Shown: piece after piece, positions 26,793 to 35,485 of the stretch
Layout of the letters: the number at the start of each line of letters is the position of its first letter
How positions within the stretch are numbered: position 1 is the first letter of the stretch
NCBI RefSeq assembly: GCF_016617615.1
Contig: NZ_JAACYA010000002.1
Location: 372,001 to 436,000, forward strand
Origin: Persephonella atlantica
GTDB taxonomy: Bacteria > Aquificota > Aquificia > Aquificales > Hydrogenothermaceae
DNA length: 64,000 nucleotides
Direction of reading: 5' to 3'
The notes under the pieces: generated by a model
Database searches by the model: none
What the model was told of the DNA's origin: nothing
The model's input: the letters and a program-made list of their open reading frames with translations, nothing else
Translations under genes and position numbers: made by a program

Positions 26793-26809
26793 CCCCTCCC
26801 CCTGAACTT

Positions 26810-28576
26810 TTAGTATGATGTTGATGGTGTTAAATCTGTTTTCCCTTTCTGTCCGTCCCACTTTCCAGAATCCATTCCGTTAGAAAACATCCACGTTCCT
26901 TCCATTGTGTTTCCTTTAACTTTTCCAGAAAATGTCACAGCAATACCACCACCTCCCATTGGCATAGGAGAGGCCATAACCCAGCCTATCTCTATCTTAT
27001 CTCCCTCAAGGTTTATCTTGATTGGTATATTTTTACCGGGATAGGTGCCTGTTGTGTTCAGTCTTCCTCCATAACTTCCGTCTGGATTTTTCCATATCAC
27101 CCATGCCCATTCACCGGAGCCAACATGACCATAATATCTGCCGTGCCATGCCCCTTCAATACTTAGTTTTTTAGGGGCTATTCTGTAGATTTTTACGTTA
27201 TCTATAACAGGGTTGTAGTTAGCATGAATACATATTATCCCTTCCCTGTTCATAGATGGGTCGTTGTCTGTTATATCAATTATTACATTGTTTTTGTTTG
27301 CATAAGCTTTTATGTTGTTTTCATTTACTACTAACCTGAGATGACTCCATCCATTTGAGGTTCTAAAATTTCCCTTGTTCTCTGCTATCTTAACCTTCAT
27401 ATCCCCTGCCATTTTGTAGAGAGCCAGCTTTTCAGCGTGATAAGTGAGAGCATAGCCTGAAAAGGGATTTTTCTGAACTCTAAATCTGATGTCAAAGTTT
27501 GTATGGATGTTATCCACTATCTTTATAAAATCCAGTTCCAGTATAAAATTTTTCAAACTCAGCCCAGAAATACATACATCACCACCACTTTTAAAATTTG
27601 CAGCTTTCCCTATCTGTCCGTTAACCTGAACAACCTGTTTTACAGAAACCCTGTCATTTCCTTCCCATCTGCCAAAAGGGGCAGACTGTCCTATCCCATA
27701 CTTTTCAAATGTCTCAAAAAAAATCAGACTGCCCTTTTCTTCCGGTGAAGACGATGTAATAGCAACAGGTGCTGCAGATGTTTTCTGTGTGGTAGCTACC
27801 TTTTTTTTCTGACCTGTTGCCTTGCCTCCTTTGTATCTGTAGTAGCTTTCTGGGACATACTTTTCAATAGCTTTTACTGCGTTGTCTATCAGAACCATAA
27901 CAGCCTTTTCCATTGGTGTATTCCTGTAAACTTCTAATCCGCCACCTAATGGTATTGTTCCCAGTAGTCCTCCACCAAGTCCTCCAACATTAAAGCTTGA
28001 AGCTTTCCCTTCTATTCTTGTAGAGTTTATGATTCTACCTGTTCTAACATCAATAAATCTGAGAGTCATGGCTATGTATGCTTCTTCTTTACCTAACTTT
28101 ATACCGCCAAGAAGAGGAACTTTAGGTATAAGACCTCCTATCCCTCCTTTTATACCTCCTGCATTTGGCTCAAAGGCAACAATAGAGCCAACAACTAATA
28201 TATCGGCACCCTCCATTAGACCTACTTCTGGAGCTTTCCCTTCCTGAACAAGACCTGACTGTCCCAGTTCAAGCTCTTTTTTAATTTCCTCTAATCCTTC
28301 TCCCCTTTCAAGAACAATAAATTTGTTTGTTCTAACCAGTGCATCAACAAGCATATCCCTGATACCTGAGCCTATCTGACCTCCGCATTTTGCAGCTTTA
28401 CATTTAAAACTTGCCACTGCTATTCTTGCTTTAGGCCCTTCATACTTTACAGCTTCATTCATGCTTTTTTCTGTTGTCTGAACAGATGTTGTTGTTACTC
28501 CCGCACCACATCCATAGAGGTAAAAGGCAATACCAATAAGAAATAGATAAAGAATCCCCTGCCGCATAACTCTCAT
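26810..28576 (-). CDS. Fusion lipoprotein: CsgG-like domain plus two C-terminal beta domains
   Basis: 588 residues. The lipobox LYGC at Cys 23 marks an outer-membrane or periplasmic lipoprotein. The CsgG-like domain (about 47-260) shows KARIAVASFKCK, GSGIRDMLVDALVRTNKFIV and GADILVVGSIVAFEP. A Gln/Lys/Thr/Ala linker follows. Residues about 278-465 resemble a LamG/jelly-roll sugar-binding domain (GWSHLRLVVNENNIKAY, NPVIDNVKIYRI), and about 470-580 form a Gly/Trp-rich beta domain (IEGAWHGRYYGH, NTMEGTWMFSNG). No curli genes are near. AGGAGG precedes the ATG. The composite architecture is unfamiliar. Confidence 0.75.
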   Translation of the reverse strand: MRVMRQGILYLFLIGIAFYLYGCGAGVTTTSVQTTEKSMNEAVKYEGPKARIAVASFKCKAAKCGGQIGSGIRDMLVDALVRTNKFIVLERGEGLEEIKKELELGQSGLVQEGKAPEVGLMEGADILVVGSIVAFEPNAGGIKGGIGGLIPKVPLLGGIKLGKEEAYIAMTLRFIDVRTGRIINSTRIEGKASSFNVGGLGGGLLGTIPLGGGLEVYRNTPMEKAVMVLIDNAVKAIEKYVPESYYRYKGGKATGQKKKVATTQKTSAAPVAITSSSPEEKGSLIFFETFEKYGIGQSAPFGRWEGNDRVSVKQVVQVNGQIGKAANFKSGGDVCISGLSLKNFILELDFIKIVDNIHTNFDIRFRVQKNPFSGYALTYHAEKLALYKMAGDMKVKIAENKGNFRTSNGWSHLRLVVNENNIKAYANKNNVIIDITDNDPSMNREGIICIHANYNPVIDNVKIYRIAPKKLSIEGAWHGRYYGHVGSGEWAWVIWKNPDGSYGGRLNTTGTYPGKNIPIKINLEGDKIEIGWVMASPMPMGGGGIAVTFSGKVKGNTMEGTWMFSNGMDSGKWDGQKGKTDLTPSTSY

Positions 28577-28606
28577 CTCTCTCCTCCTATTTTTATTTCA
28601 TTTATT

Positions 28607-28635
28607 AATTTAACGGTATATACAGACTATAGCAA
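28607..28635 (-). promoter_or_regulatory. Predicted promoter of the CsgG-like gene
   Basis: On the minus strand, TTGCTA (28630-28635) and TAAATT (28607-28612) with 17-base spacing, about 30 bases upstream of the start. The intergenic region 28577-28705 (129 bases) also serves the divergent gene but shows no equally clear rightward promoter. Confidence 0.4.
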
Positions 28636-28705
28636 TTGATTTGTGATTAATCTCTTAAAACTAAAAATCAAACAGGAATAAAATCTAAACAAAAAGGAGT
28701 TAAAA

Positions 28706-30748
28706 ATGCCCAATAGACTGATAAATGAAAAAAGTCCTTATCTGAGGCAGCATGCTTATAATCCTGTAAACTGGTATCCATGGTCTAAAGAAGCCTTTGA
28801 AAAGGCAAAAAGGGAAGATAAGCCTGTTTTTCTGTCTATAGGATACTCAACCTGCCACTGGTGTCACGTGATGGAAAAAGAGTCTTTTGAAGACGAAGAG
28901 ATAGCAGATATACTGAATAAACACTTTATTTCCATAAAAGTTGACAGGGAAGAAAGACCTGATATTGACAGCATTTATATGAATGTGTGTATGATGATGA
29001 CAGGAAGAGGAGGATGGCCTCTCACTGTTTTCCTGACGCCAGATAAAAAACCATTTTATGCTGGAACATATTTTCCTAAAGAGAGCAGTTATACCAGAAT
29101 AGGGCTGAAAGACCTGCTTCTAAACATTGCAGAGCTGTGGCAGAAAGACAGGGAAAAACTGATAAACAGAGCAGACCAGATAATACATCACCTTCAGGAT
29201 TACGGTAGAGTAACAGAAGGAAAAATAAATCCAAATATTGAGCATATGCTGTATGAGAAATTGAAAGATATGTTCGACCCTTACTATGGAGGATTTGGAA
29301 GAAAACCAAAGTTCCCGGTTCCCCACAACCTGCTGTTTTTAAACCGTTATCACTACAAAAGCAAAAAGCAGAACGCTGTAGAGATGGTGAAACACACATT
29401 AAAAAGTATGAGGCTCGGTGGCATATACGACCATGTAGGTTTTGGTTTTCATAGATACTCAACAGATGAGAGATGGTTCCTGCCCCATTTTGAAAAGATG
29501 CTTTATGACCAGGGAATGCTCCTGATGGCATATGCAGAAGGATACTTTCTAACAGGAGAAAATCTGTTTAGAGAGACAGTAGATGAGATATTTCAGTATC
29601 TAACAAGAGAGATGCTTTCCTTAGAAGGAGGTTTTTATTCAGCGGAAGATGCTGACAGTGAAGGGGAAGAAGGAAAGTTTTATGTGTGGAGTTATGAGGA
29701 GCTGAAGCAGATTATAAAAGAAGATTTCAGACTGTTTGAAACTATTTTTAATATCACGCTAGAGGGAAATTATAGAGAAGAACATACAGGAAAGCCTACA
29801 GGAAAAAATATACTGTATATGAAAAAAACTGTAAAGGAGCTGGCCAGAGAGCTGAAAATATCCGAAGAAGAGCTGAAAGACAAAATAGAAAACTGGAGAA
29901 AAAGGCTGTTTTCAGAAAGGAAAAAAAGAGTTCATCCTCTAAAAGACACAAAGATACTGACAGACTGGAACGGCCTTGTTATTGCTGGTCTTTCTGTTGC
30001 TTCAGGGATAGACAAAAAGTATCTGAAAACTGCCAGAAAAGCGGTAGATTTTATTTTAAAAAACATGAAGCAGTCAGATGGAAGGCTGCTCCACAGGTAT
30101 AAAGACGGCGTAGCTGAGATAGACGGGTTTTTGTCTGATTATGCGTACTTTATATGGGGACTTATTGAGCTTTATGAAAAATCTTTTGAGGAAAAGTATC
30201 TTATAGAAGCTGTTAACTTTACAGAAACAGTGATAAAACATTTTTATGACAGTAAAGGCGGATTTTTTGACACTCCAGACTTTGGAGAAGAGCTGATTGT
30301 CAGACCGAAAGAAAGTTATGACGGAGCTATTCCTTCAGCAAACTCTGTAATGGTATACAACCTTTTCAGGCTTTACAGATTAACAGGCAACATACTGTAT
30401 AAAAACTTAGCAGAAAAAAGTCTGGACTGTTTCTCAGAAAAGATAAACAGTATTCCCAGCGGCTACAGTATGATGGTGCTTGCCCACATGTGGCAGACTA
30501 CCCCTGGAAGAGATATAGTAATAACAGGAGAAAGAGCAGAGGAGATAACAGATAGGCTTATCAGAAAATTTGCACCTTTTGATACAGTAATTGTCAAGAA
30601 AAATTCCCAGATAGACAGTATATCTTCTCATTTCAAAAATATACAACCCTCCAAAGAACTGAAGGTTTATCTGTGCGAAAACTTCAGCTGCAGCAGTCCT
30701 TTAACAGATATAAGAGAGATTGAAGAAAAATTGATAGAGAAAAGCTGA
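28706..30748 (+). CDS. YyaL/spermatogenesis-associated protein 20-like thioredoxin-domain protein
   Basis: 680 residues, about the family length. N-terminal DUF255 thioredoxin-like domain (about 1-165) with [19 protein letters not shown] and [14 protein letters not shown]; then an (alpha/alpha)6-barrel region resembling N-acylglucosamine epimerase ([31 protein letters not shown]). The biochemical role of this widely distributed family is unresolved. AAGGAG at 28694 supports the ATG at 28706. Confidence 0.93.
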   Translation: MPNRLINEKSPYLRQHAYNPVNWYPWSKEAFEKAKREDKPVFLSIGYSTCHWCHVMEKESFEDEEIADILNKHFISIKVDREERPDIDSIYMNVCMMMTGRGGWPLTVFLTPDKKPFYAGTYFPKESSYTRIGLKDLLLNIAELWQKDREKLINRADQIIHHLQDYGRVTEGKINPNIEHMLYEKLKDMFDPYYGGFGRKPKFPVPHNLLFLNRYHYKSKKQNAVEMVKHTLKSMRLGGIYDHVGFGFHRYSTDERWFLPHFEKMLYDQGMLLMAYAEGYFLTGENLFRETVDEIFQYLTREMLSLEGGFYSAEDADSEGEEGKFYVWSYEELKQIIKEDFRLFETIFNITLEGNYREEHTGKPTGKNILYMKKTVKELARELKISEEELKDKIENWRKRLFSERKKRVHPLKDTKILTDWNGLVIAGLSVASGIDKKYLKTARKAVDFILKNMKQSDGRLLHRYKDGVAEIDGFLSDYAYFIWGLIELYEKSFEEKYLIEAVNFTETVIKHFYDSKGGFFDTPDFGEELIVRPKESYDGAIPSANSVMVYNLFRLYRLTGNILYKNLAEKSLDCFSEKINSIPSGYSMMVLAHMWQTTPGRDIVITGERAEEITDRLIRKFAPFDTVIVKKNSQIDSISSHFKNIQPSKELKVYLCENFSCSSPLTDIREIEEKLIEKS

Positions 30749-30791
30749 GATTATAGTTTTATAATTATAAAAAACTGCTTAACAGGGAGAG

Positions 30792-31595
30792 ATGTTGCTT
30801 AAATTACTGATTGTCGTTGTTCTTATGTCTTATTTTGTTTCATCAATAGGCTTCTGGGTCTATCTATTTACAAAAAAAGAAGCAGGCAAAAAGTTAGGTT
30901 TTAGTTTTTACGGTATTGGATTTCTGCTACAGCTTACTTACATAGGTATGAAAGATATTCAGGCAAAAAGTTTCGCTATGGCAACAGAAAGGGAACTTCC
31001 CTTTTTTCTTGCATTTATTATCGCTATTGTTTTCTTTGGTCTTGCATGGAAATACAAGAGACAGTTGAGGGATTTTGGTTCACTGTTTGCCCCTATAAAT
31101 GTCTTTTTAGTGGCTCTCACTCTTCCTTATTACCAAGAAGTAACAACACATTATGAGAATGTGTGGTTCTATGCACATGTGATACTGTCTATGGCTTCTT
31201 ATGCATTTATTATTGCAGGCTCTGTTGTTGCTCTCGTATACATCCTTACCCAGAGAGACCTGAAAAGGAAAAAGTTAGACTCATTTTTAGTGTCAAAATT
31301 CTCATCTTCCCTTGTTCTTCTTCAAGATGTTGAGTACAAGGCTAACGTTGTCGCATTTGTTATGCTGTCTCTTGCCCTTATAGCATCCTCCATATGGTCA
31401 AGTGTTTATGTTGGGAAACACTGGATATGGGATCCTAAACAGATAGCTCTATCTTTGCTGTGGCTGTACTACGGTTTTATCATTCATATGATGGTTATAA
31501 AACACCAGAAAGGGAAAAAAGCCTCCTATCTTACCGTTTTAGGAGGCATCTTTGCATTTATTATATACTGGTTCATAAGACATCCCAGTTACTGA
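30792..31595 (+). CDS. CcsA/HemX-type cytochrome c assembly membrane protein
   Basis: 267 residues with about eight helices. The WWD-domain-like motif appears as HWIWDPKQIALSLLW (about 217-231), with flanking conserved His residues for heme handling (ENVWFYAHVILS, GFIIHMMVIKH). Such proteins deliver heme during cytochrome c maturation (Ccs system). It follows yyaL by 43 bases with AGGGAGAG upstream of the ATG. The end overlaps pyrE by 7 bases. No ccsB/resB is seen here. Confidence 0.85.
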   Translation: MLLKLLIVVVLMSYFVSSIGFWVYLFTKKEAGKKLGFSFYGIGFLLQLTYIGMKDIQAKSFAMATERELPFFLAFIIAIVFFGLAWKYKRQLRDFGSLFAPINVFLVALTLPYYQEVTTHYENVWFYAHVILSMASYAFIIAGSVVALVYILTQRDLKRKKLDSFLVSKFSSSLVLLQDVEYKANVVAFVMLSLALIASSIWSSVYVGKHWIWDPKQIALSLLWLYYGFIIHMMVIKHQKGKKASYLTVLGGIFAFIIYWFIRHPSY

Positions 31596-32143
31596 CCCAG
31601 TAGCTCAGAGACTCTGAATATGGGAAAAAAAGGAAAGCCTTCTTTTTTTATGTTTTCTTCTCCTCCTTCTTCTCTGTCAACAATAGCAATAATTCCAAGT
31701 ATTTGAAGACCATTTTCTTTTGCAACCTTTGCTGCCTTTAAAGAAGAACCTGCCGTTGTTACAACATCTTCAACAATAAACACTCTGTCTCCTTCTTTTA
31801 TGTTCCCTTCAATCTGTTTTCCTGTCCCGTGACCCTTTGGTTCTTTTCTCACGACAAATGGCTTTATAGGTTGCCTGTTAATGTAAGAAATCATAGCAGT
31901 TGCATAGGAAATAGGGTCTGCCCCAAGTGTGAGACCTCCCACACCATCAGGATTTTTATCCTTTATCATATTAAAAATCAGATTTCCAATAATAAATCCC
32001 CCTTCTGGGTCTAATGTTATCGTTCTCAAATCAAGGTAATAACTGCTCATCTTTCCAGAAGAGAGTTTAAACACAGGCTTGTCTGCTACCTTTAAAGCTC
32101 TCTGTTTTATCAGCTCTTTCAGTTTTTCCCTGTAATCCACCAT
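31589..32143 (-). CDS. pyrE: Orotate phosphoribosyltransferase
   Basis: 184 residues. PyrE converts orotate plus PRPP to OMP in UMP biosynthesis. The PRPP-binding motif RVFIVEDVVTTAGSSLKA (about 117-134) and FVVRKEPKGHGTGKQIEG flexible loop are typical. It follows the nitrilase-family gene by 7 bases on the same strand. Other pyr genes are not in the window. Confidence 0.94.
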   Translation of the reverse strand: MVDYREKLKELIKQRALKVADKPVFKLSSGKMSSYYLDLRTITLDPEGGFIIGNLIFNMIKDKNPDGVGGLTLGADPISYATAMISYINRQPIKPFVVRKEPKGHGTGKQIEGNIKEGDRVFIVEDVVTTAGSSLKAAKVAKENGLQILGIIAIVDREEGGEENIKKEGFPFFPIFRVSELLGQ

Positions 32144-32150
32144 TTTCCTC

Positions 32151-32891
32151 CTATATATCCATCTTTAATTTTTTCCTTACCCGGTAAACATCCCCTAAAT
32201 TTATGTCTGCACTTATCAGTCCCTCTTCATCATCTATAAAAGCCAGTCTTTCACCCCATGGGTCGTATATACCTGAGCTTCCTGCATACTCTATGTCTCC
32301 TATCTTGCCTACCGTGTTGCTGACTACCACAAAAGACTGGTCTTCTATTGCTCTAGCCTGAGAAAGAACCTCTAAATGTTTTTTTCTTGGTTTTCCCCAC
32401 TGGGCAGGAACAAGAATTATCTCAACACCTTTTTTTCTGAGTGTGTATGAGATGTTGGGAAATCGCAGCTCAAAACATATCATAATCCCTAAATTACCGT
32501 TGGAGCTTTCTGTAACATCAAAATTTTTACCAGCCCTGTAATAACGATGTTCTCCTGTCGGTCTGAACAACTTTACCTTTGCCTGTTTGTAAACTATCTC
32601 TCCGTTATCTATAATGAATGCTTTGTTATATATGCCTTTTCTGGATTTTTCTGGAAGTGTGCCAGATATAACCAGATGCTTTTCGTACGAAAACTGTTTC
32701 AGCTTTCTGTGTACTGAAGGGGTTTCTTTCACGTGTTTTTCAAGATTCTCATTGTCAAATCCACAGCTGAACATCTCAGGAAGCAGTACGAGAGAGCCTT
32801 TTTCAACATCTTTAAGGTATGAGAATATCTTGTCTAAGTTTTTCTGTGTGTTTCCTATCTCCAGATTAACCTGCAGTGAATAAACAAGCAT
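32151..32891 (-). CDS. Carbon-nitrogen hydrolase (nitrilase superfamily)
   Basis: 246 residues. The catalytic triad is visible: Glu 39 in LVLLPEMFSCGF, Lys in QAKVKLFRPTGEH, and Cys in GIMICFELRFPN (about 139). The resemblance to omega-amidase (Nit2-like) or YafV enzymes is good, so it may clear alpha-ketoglutaramate or similar amides. Precise substrate is not fixed. It precedes pyrE in the same direction. Confidence 0.88.
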   Translation of the reverse strand: MLVYSLQVNLEIGNTQKNLDKIFSYLKDVEKGSLVLLPEMFSCGFDNENLEKHVKETPSVHRKLKQFSYEKHLVISGTLPEKSRKGIYNKAFIIDNGEIVYKQAKVKLFRPTGEHRYYRAGKNFDVTESSNGNLGIMICFELRFPNISYTLRKKGVEIILVPAQWGKPRKKHLEVLSQARAIEDQSFVVVSNTVGKIGDIEYAGSSGIYDPWGERLAFIDDEEGLISADINLGDVYRVRKKLKMDI

Positions 32892-32953
32892 CTACCACTC
32901 TCCAGAAGATTTTTGTGTTTTGTAGAAAGGAAATTTTATCATATCATATAGTG

Positions 32954-33379
32954 ATGAGATTTATAACTGTTTTGCTGACCTTTATACTACTCCAATCCTG
33001 TGAAAACTACTACGCAAAGTTTTATGATGAGAGTATAAAAAACAGTGAGATAGAATGTGTGAAAGTTAAGGACTGTAGTATATTTTTGGCTGGGAAAATA
33101 GTAAAAGCCCTAAGGGAAGAAAAAATCATAGTCAGAGATGACTGCCCATACACCCTGTCAGTCACATCAAAGTTTATTTCCCAGTGCACCAGCCCCCACG
33201 CAAAATCTGTAGGTGCAGACTTTGACGGTTACTTAAGGTTTGACCTGAAAAAAGATGGTAGACTTCTTTACAGAATACAGATGGACTGGAAAGGGGAGTT
33301 TAATGATAAAAGGATAACAAGTTTAATCAGAAAGATGAAAAAGGACATAAGGTTTAAAGAAGGGGGAGCATCCCCCTAA
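32954..33379 (+). CDS. Small lipoprotein of unknown function
   Basis: 141 residues from ATG at 32954. A short signal sequence ends in LLQSC (Cys 16), a lipobox. The mature part contains four further Cys in pairs (IECVKVKDCSIF, DDCPYTL, SQCTSPH) and a C-terminal alternating segment (GYLRFDLKKDGRLLYRIQMD). This pattern and size resemble small LPS-assembly or Lpt-like lipoproteins only loosely. It ends convergently, overlapping the DUF505-like gene by 4 bases. Function unknown. Confidence 0.65.
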   Translation: MRFITVLLTFILLQSCENYYAKFYDESIKNSEIECVKVKDCSIFLAGKIVKALREEKIIVRDDCPYTLSVTSKFISQCTSPHAKSVGADFDGYLRFDLKKDGRLLYRIQMDWKGEFNDKRITSLIRKMKKDIRFKEGGASP

Positions 33380-35328
33380 CTGGCCAGCAGTTCCACAGCT
33401 TTCAGGAGTTTAAGCCCTGATTCGTGAATTGAACTTTTTCCTATGTAACCTGCGATTCTTGCAACAGCTATTTCTTTTTCAAACGTTTCTCTACCTATTC
33501 CAGAGAGCTTTATCGCTTCTTCCCAGTTTTTAGGAAGTATTCTAACCTTACTTTCTTTAACGTATAGATTTCCCACTTCTTTTATTGCCTGAAGTATCCT
33601 TATTATCAGTGGATTAACAGGGTTTGCTATACCTTCAGGAACGCCGGACACAGCTTCTTTAATCAGTTTTCCCGGCTCTGTTAATCTCAGCCCATTATTT
33701 GGCAGAACATCTAAAATACCTCTTGCTTCTAACTTGTTCAGTGCATATTCCACTTCTTCCTTTAATGTTTCATCAAACTGTTTAAACAGCTCGTCTAAAA
33801 ACATTCCATATTCAGGCACCCTATGAAGAACCATCAGCTCAAATCGTGTCAGGTGAGGTATTCTTTTTATAGAGTATGCTAACTCTTCGTAAAGCTTTCC
33901 TGATTTTGTTGGATATCCTCCCCCTATCAGGTGCTGGTTTAATGCTTCCTGATACCAGTTGTAGTTTGGAGCTCCAAACTCTGTCTTTGTTATTGTTACA
34001 GCCTTTACTCCTGTAGCAGTTATATCCCTTATCCCTTTTTCTTCTACATCTTGTATAACTTTTTTACCGTAATCTGTAAGTCTGTAAACTGTTTTACCTG
34101 TTTTTTCTTCTATCTCTGTTTTTATAAGACTGAAAGATTCTAAAGAGTATAGAGATTCTTTCACTGTGTCGTATAGTTTCTCGTACCACTGATTACCCTT
34201 TTCATAAAAGTGTTTAAATAACTGTTCTACAGTAAACAGTTCAGCCCACTTCTTTTTTAGCTCTTCCTTTTTCTGGTATCCCATAGCCTGATTTATCATT
34301 CTCCCGTAAAATCCCATAAGATGCTTATACTCTTTTAACGGCTTTTCCATCAGATAATGTACAATCTCCTCTTCTGTAGGTAAAACTTCAGGATTTGTTT
34401 TGTTCTTTTCCCACACTTTTTGAATTCCTATAAGAACTTCCTGGTCTAATGTTTCTAAATTAAAGGTTTTCACAGGTCTGTAGCTTCTTTCACTCCACAG
34501 TCTGTAAACCTCAAGAAGACTTTCACCTGCAGGCAGAAGATTGCCATCACTGTCAATAAATGTCAGTTCCTGCAGCAGCTCCTTTTCCTGCTCTGTTAAT
34601 GCGTCTAACCCGCTGTCTAACAGTTTTAACATAGCATACATATAATCTTCATTAATCACTGTTTCTAAAGATGGTGCTAATGTCTGAACTGTTTCCTTAA
34701 CTGCCTGTCCAAGACCTGATAAGGTGTAAACATCAGACTTTGGAACAGAAAAAGAAATCAGCCTCATGGATTCCATCAACAGCAGAAACCTACCATGCTC
34801 AGGTAAATCTTTTGTTTCAGCTGGTCCTGTAGGCATAGAAGCCATGAAAGATGCAAGCTCCTTTGAGACTATCAGTCTTGGCTTTGCTTTTGTGTATATC
34901 TCATAAACAGCTTTTCCATACCTGTTTATCTCTTTATACCATCCCTTTTTTTCTTCGTGTTTTTCCTCTGCAAATCCCCTTTCCTTCAGATAAGGGAAAA
35001 TCTCCTCTCCTGTAAGTCCTCCGCTCTTTATAGATGCCTCTATCATACCGATAACTTCTGACCCTATCCATCTGAACCTGTCATCCCACTGGGAAGGATG
35101 TTTAATCAGCCCATCTTTTATCATCTCTTCAAGTAAGTAAACTAAATTTCTTCCCCAGTAAGTAAGTCTGTATTCTACAGGACTGCTTCCCTGCTCCAAC
35201 AGATTCTGTAATTCCAGCTCAACATACGGGTCTTCTTCGGACTTTAATCTAATCTGACACGACAGACCTTTTTCCTCTTCGGATTTTGCGCTAAGAAGTG
35301 CCAGTGCGTGTTCTTTTCTGATTATCAT
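33376..35328 (-). CDS. DUF505-like protein with repeated winged-helix-type modules
   Basis: 650 residues, no signal or membrane helix. Repeats of a winged-helix-like element end with a strand-and-turn motif: YRLTYWGRNLVYLLEEM, YTLSGLGQAVKE, YRLTDYGKKVIQDVEEK and LRLTEPGKLIKEAV, at about 76, 203, 417 and 551. This fits a large multi-domain protein of tandem HTH-type folds, as in the DUF505 family I recall from Aquificota and archaea; that name is from memory. The gene stands alone behind a near-consensus promoter (35359-35387), so it is probably well expressed. Function unknown. Confidence 0.7.
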   Translation of the reverse strand: MIIRKEHALALLSAKSEEEKGLSCQIRLKSEEDPYVELELQNLLEQGSSPVEYRLTYWGRNLVYLLEEMIKDGLIKHPSQWDDRFRWIGSEVIGMIEASIKSGGLTGEEIFPYLKERGFAEEKHEEKKGWYKEINRYGKAVYEIYTKAKPRLIVSKELASFMASMPTGPAETKDLPEHGRFLLLMESMRLISFSVPKSDVYTLSGLGQAVKETVQTLAPSLETVINEDYMYAMLKLLDSGLDALTEQEKELLQELTFIDSDGNLLPAGESLLEVYRLWSERSYRPVKTFNLETLDQEVLIGIQKVWEKNKTNPEVLPTEEEIVHYLMEKPLKEYKHLMGFYGRMINQAMGYQKKEELKKKWAELFTVEQLFKHFYEKGNQWYEKLYDTVKESLYSLESFSLIKTEIEEKTGKTVYRLTDYGKKVIQDVEEKGIRDITATGVKAVTITKTEFGAPNYNWYQEALNQHLIGGGYPTKSGKLYEELAYSIKRIPHLTRFELMVLHRVPEYGMFLDELFKQFDETLKEEVEYALNKLEARGILDVLPNNGLRLTEPGKLIKEAVSGVPEGIANPVNPLIIRILQAIKEVGNLYVKESKVRILPKNWEEAIKLSGIGRETFEKEIAVARIAGYIGKSSIHESGLKLLKAVELLAS

Positions 35329-35358
35329 CTGTGCCCTCCTTTTGATCTTTTTAATTTT

Positions 35359-35387
35359 AATTTAAACCTTTATTCTAATTCTGTCAA
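35359..35387 (-). promoter_or_regulatory. Near-consensus sigma-70 promoter of the DUF505-like gene
   Basis: On the minus strand, TTGACA (35382-35387), 17-base spacer and TAAATT (35359-35364), with an A-rich stretch upstream of the -35 box. The start codon follows about 30 bases after the -10 box. Confidence 0.7.
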
Positions 35388-35485
35388 ATTATTTTAGTTT
35401 ATTTCTATTAGATTTTGTTTTGTGCAATACAAAAATCAATTCCTGATAAAATATTTGTGAATAAAAACCTGTAAGGAGTTTGTTA

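Noticed and set aside
26793-26861. A longer ComM start
   Set aside because: It overlaps the CsgG-like gene end; the start at 26792 has GGGGAGGGG directly before it and matches the family N-terminus.
30757-30772. A 16-base A/T palindrome TTTTATAATTATAAAA between yyaL and the CcsA-like gene
   Set aside because: No G or C in the stem and no T run; it is likely compositional and too weak to be a terminator.
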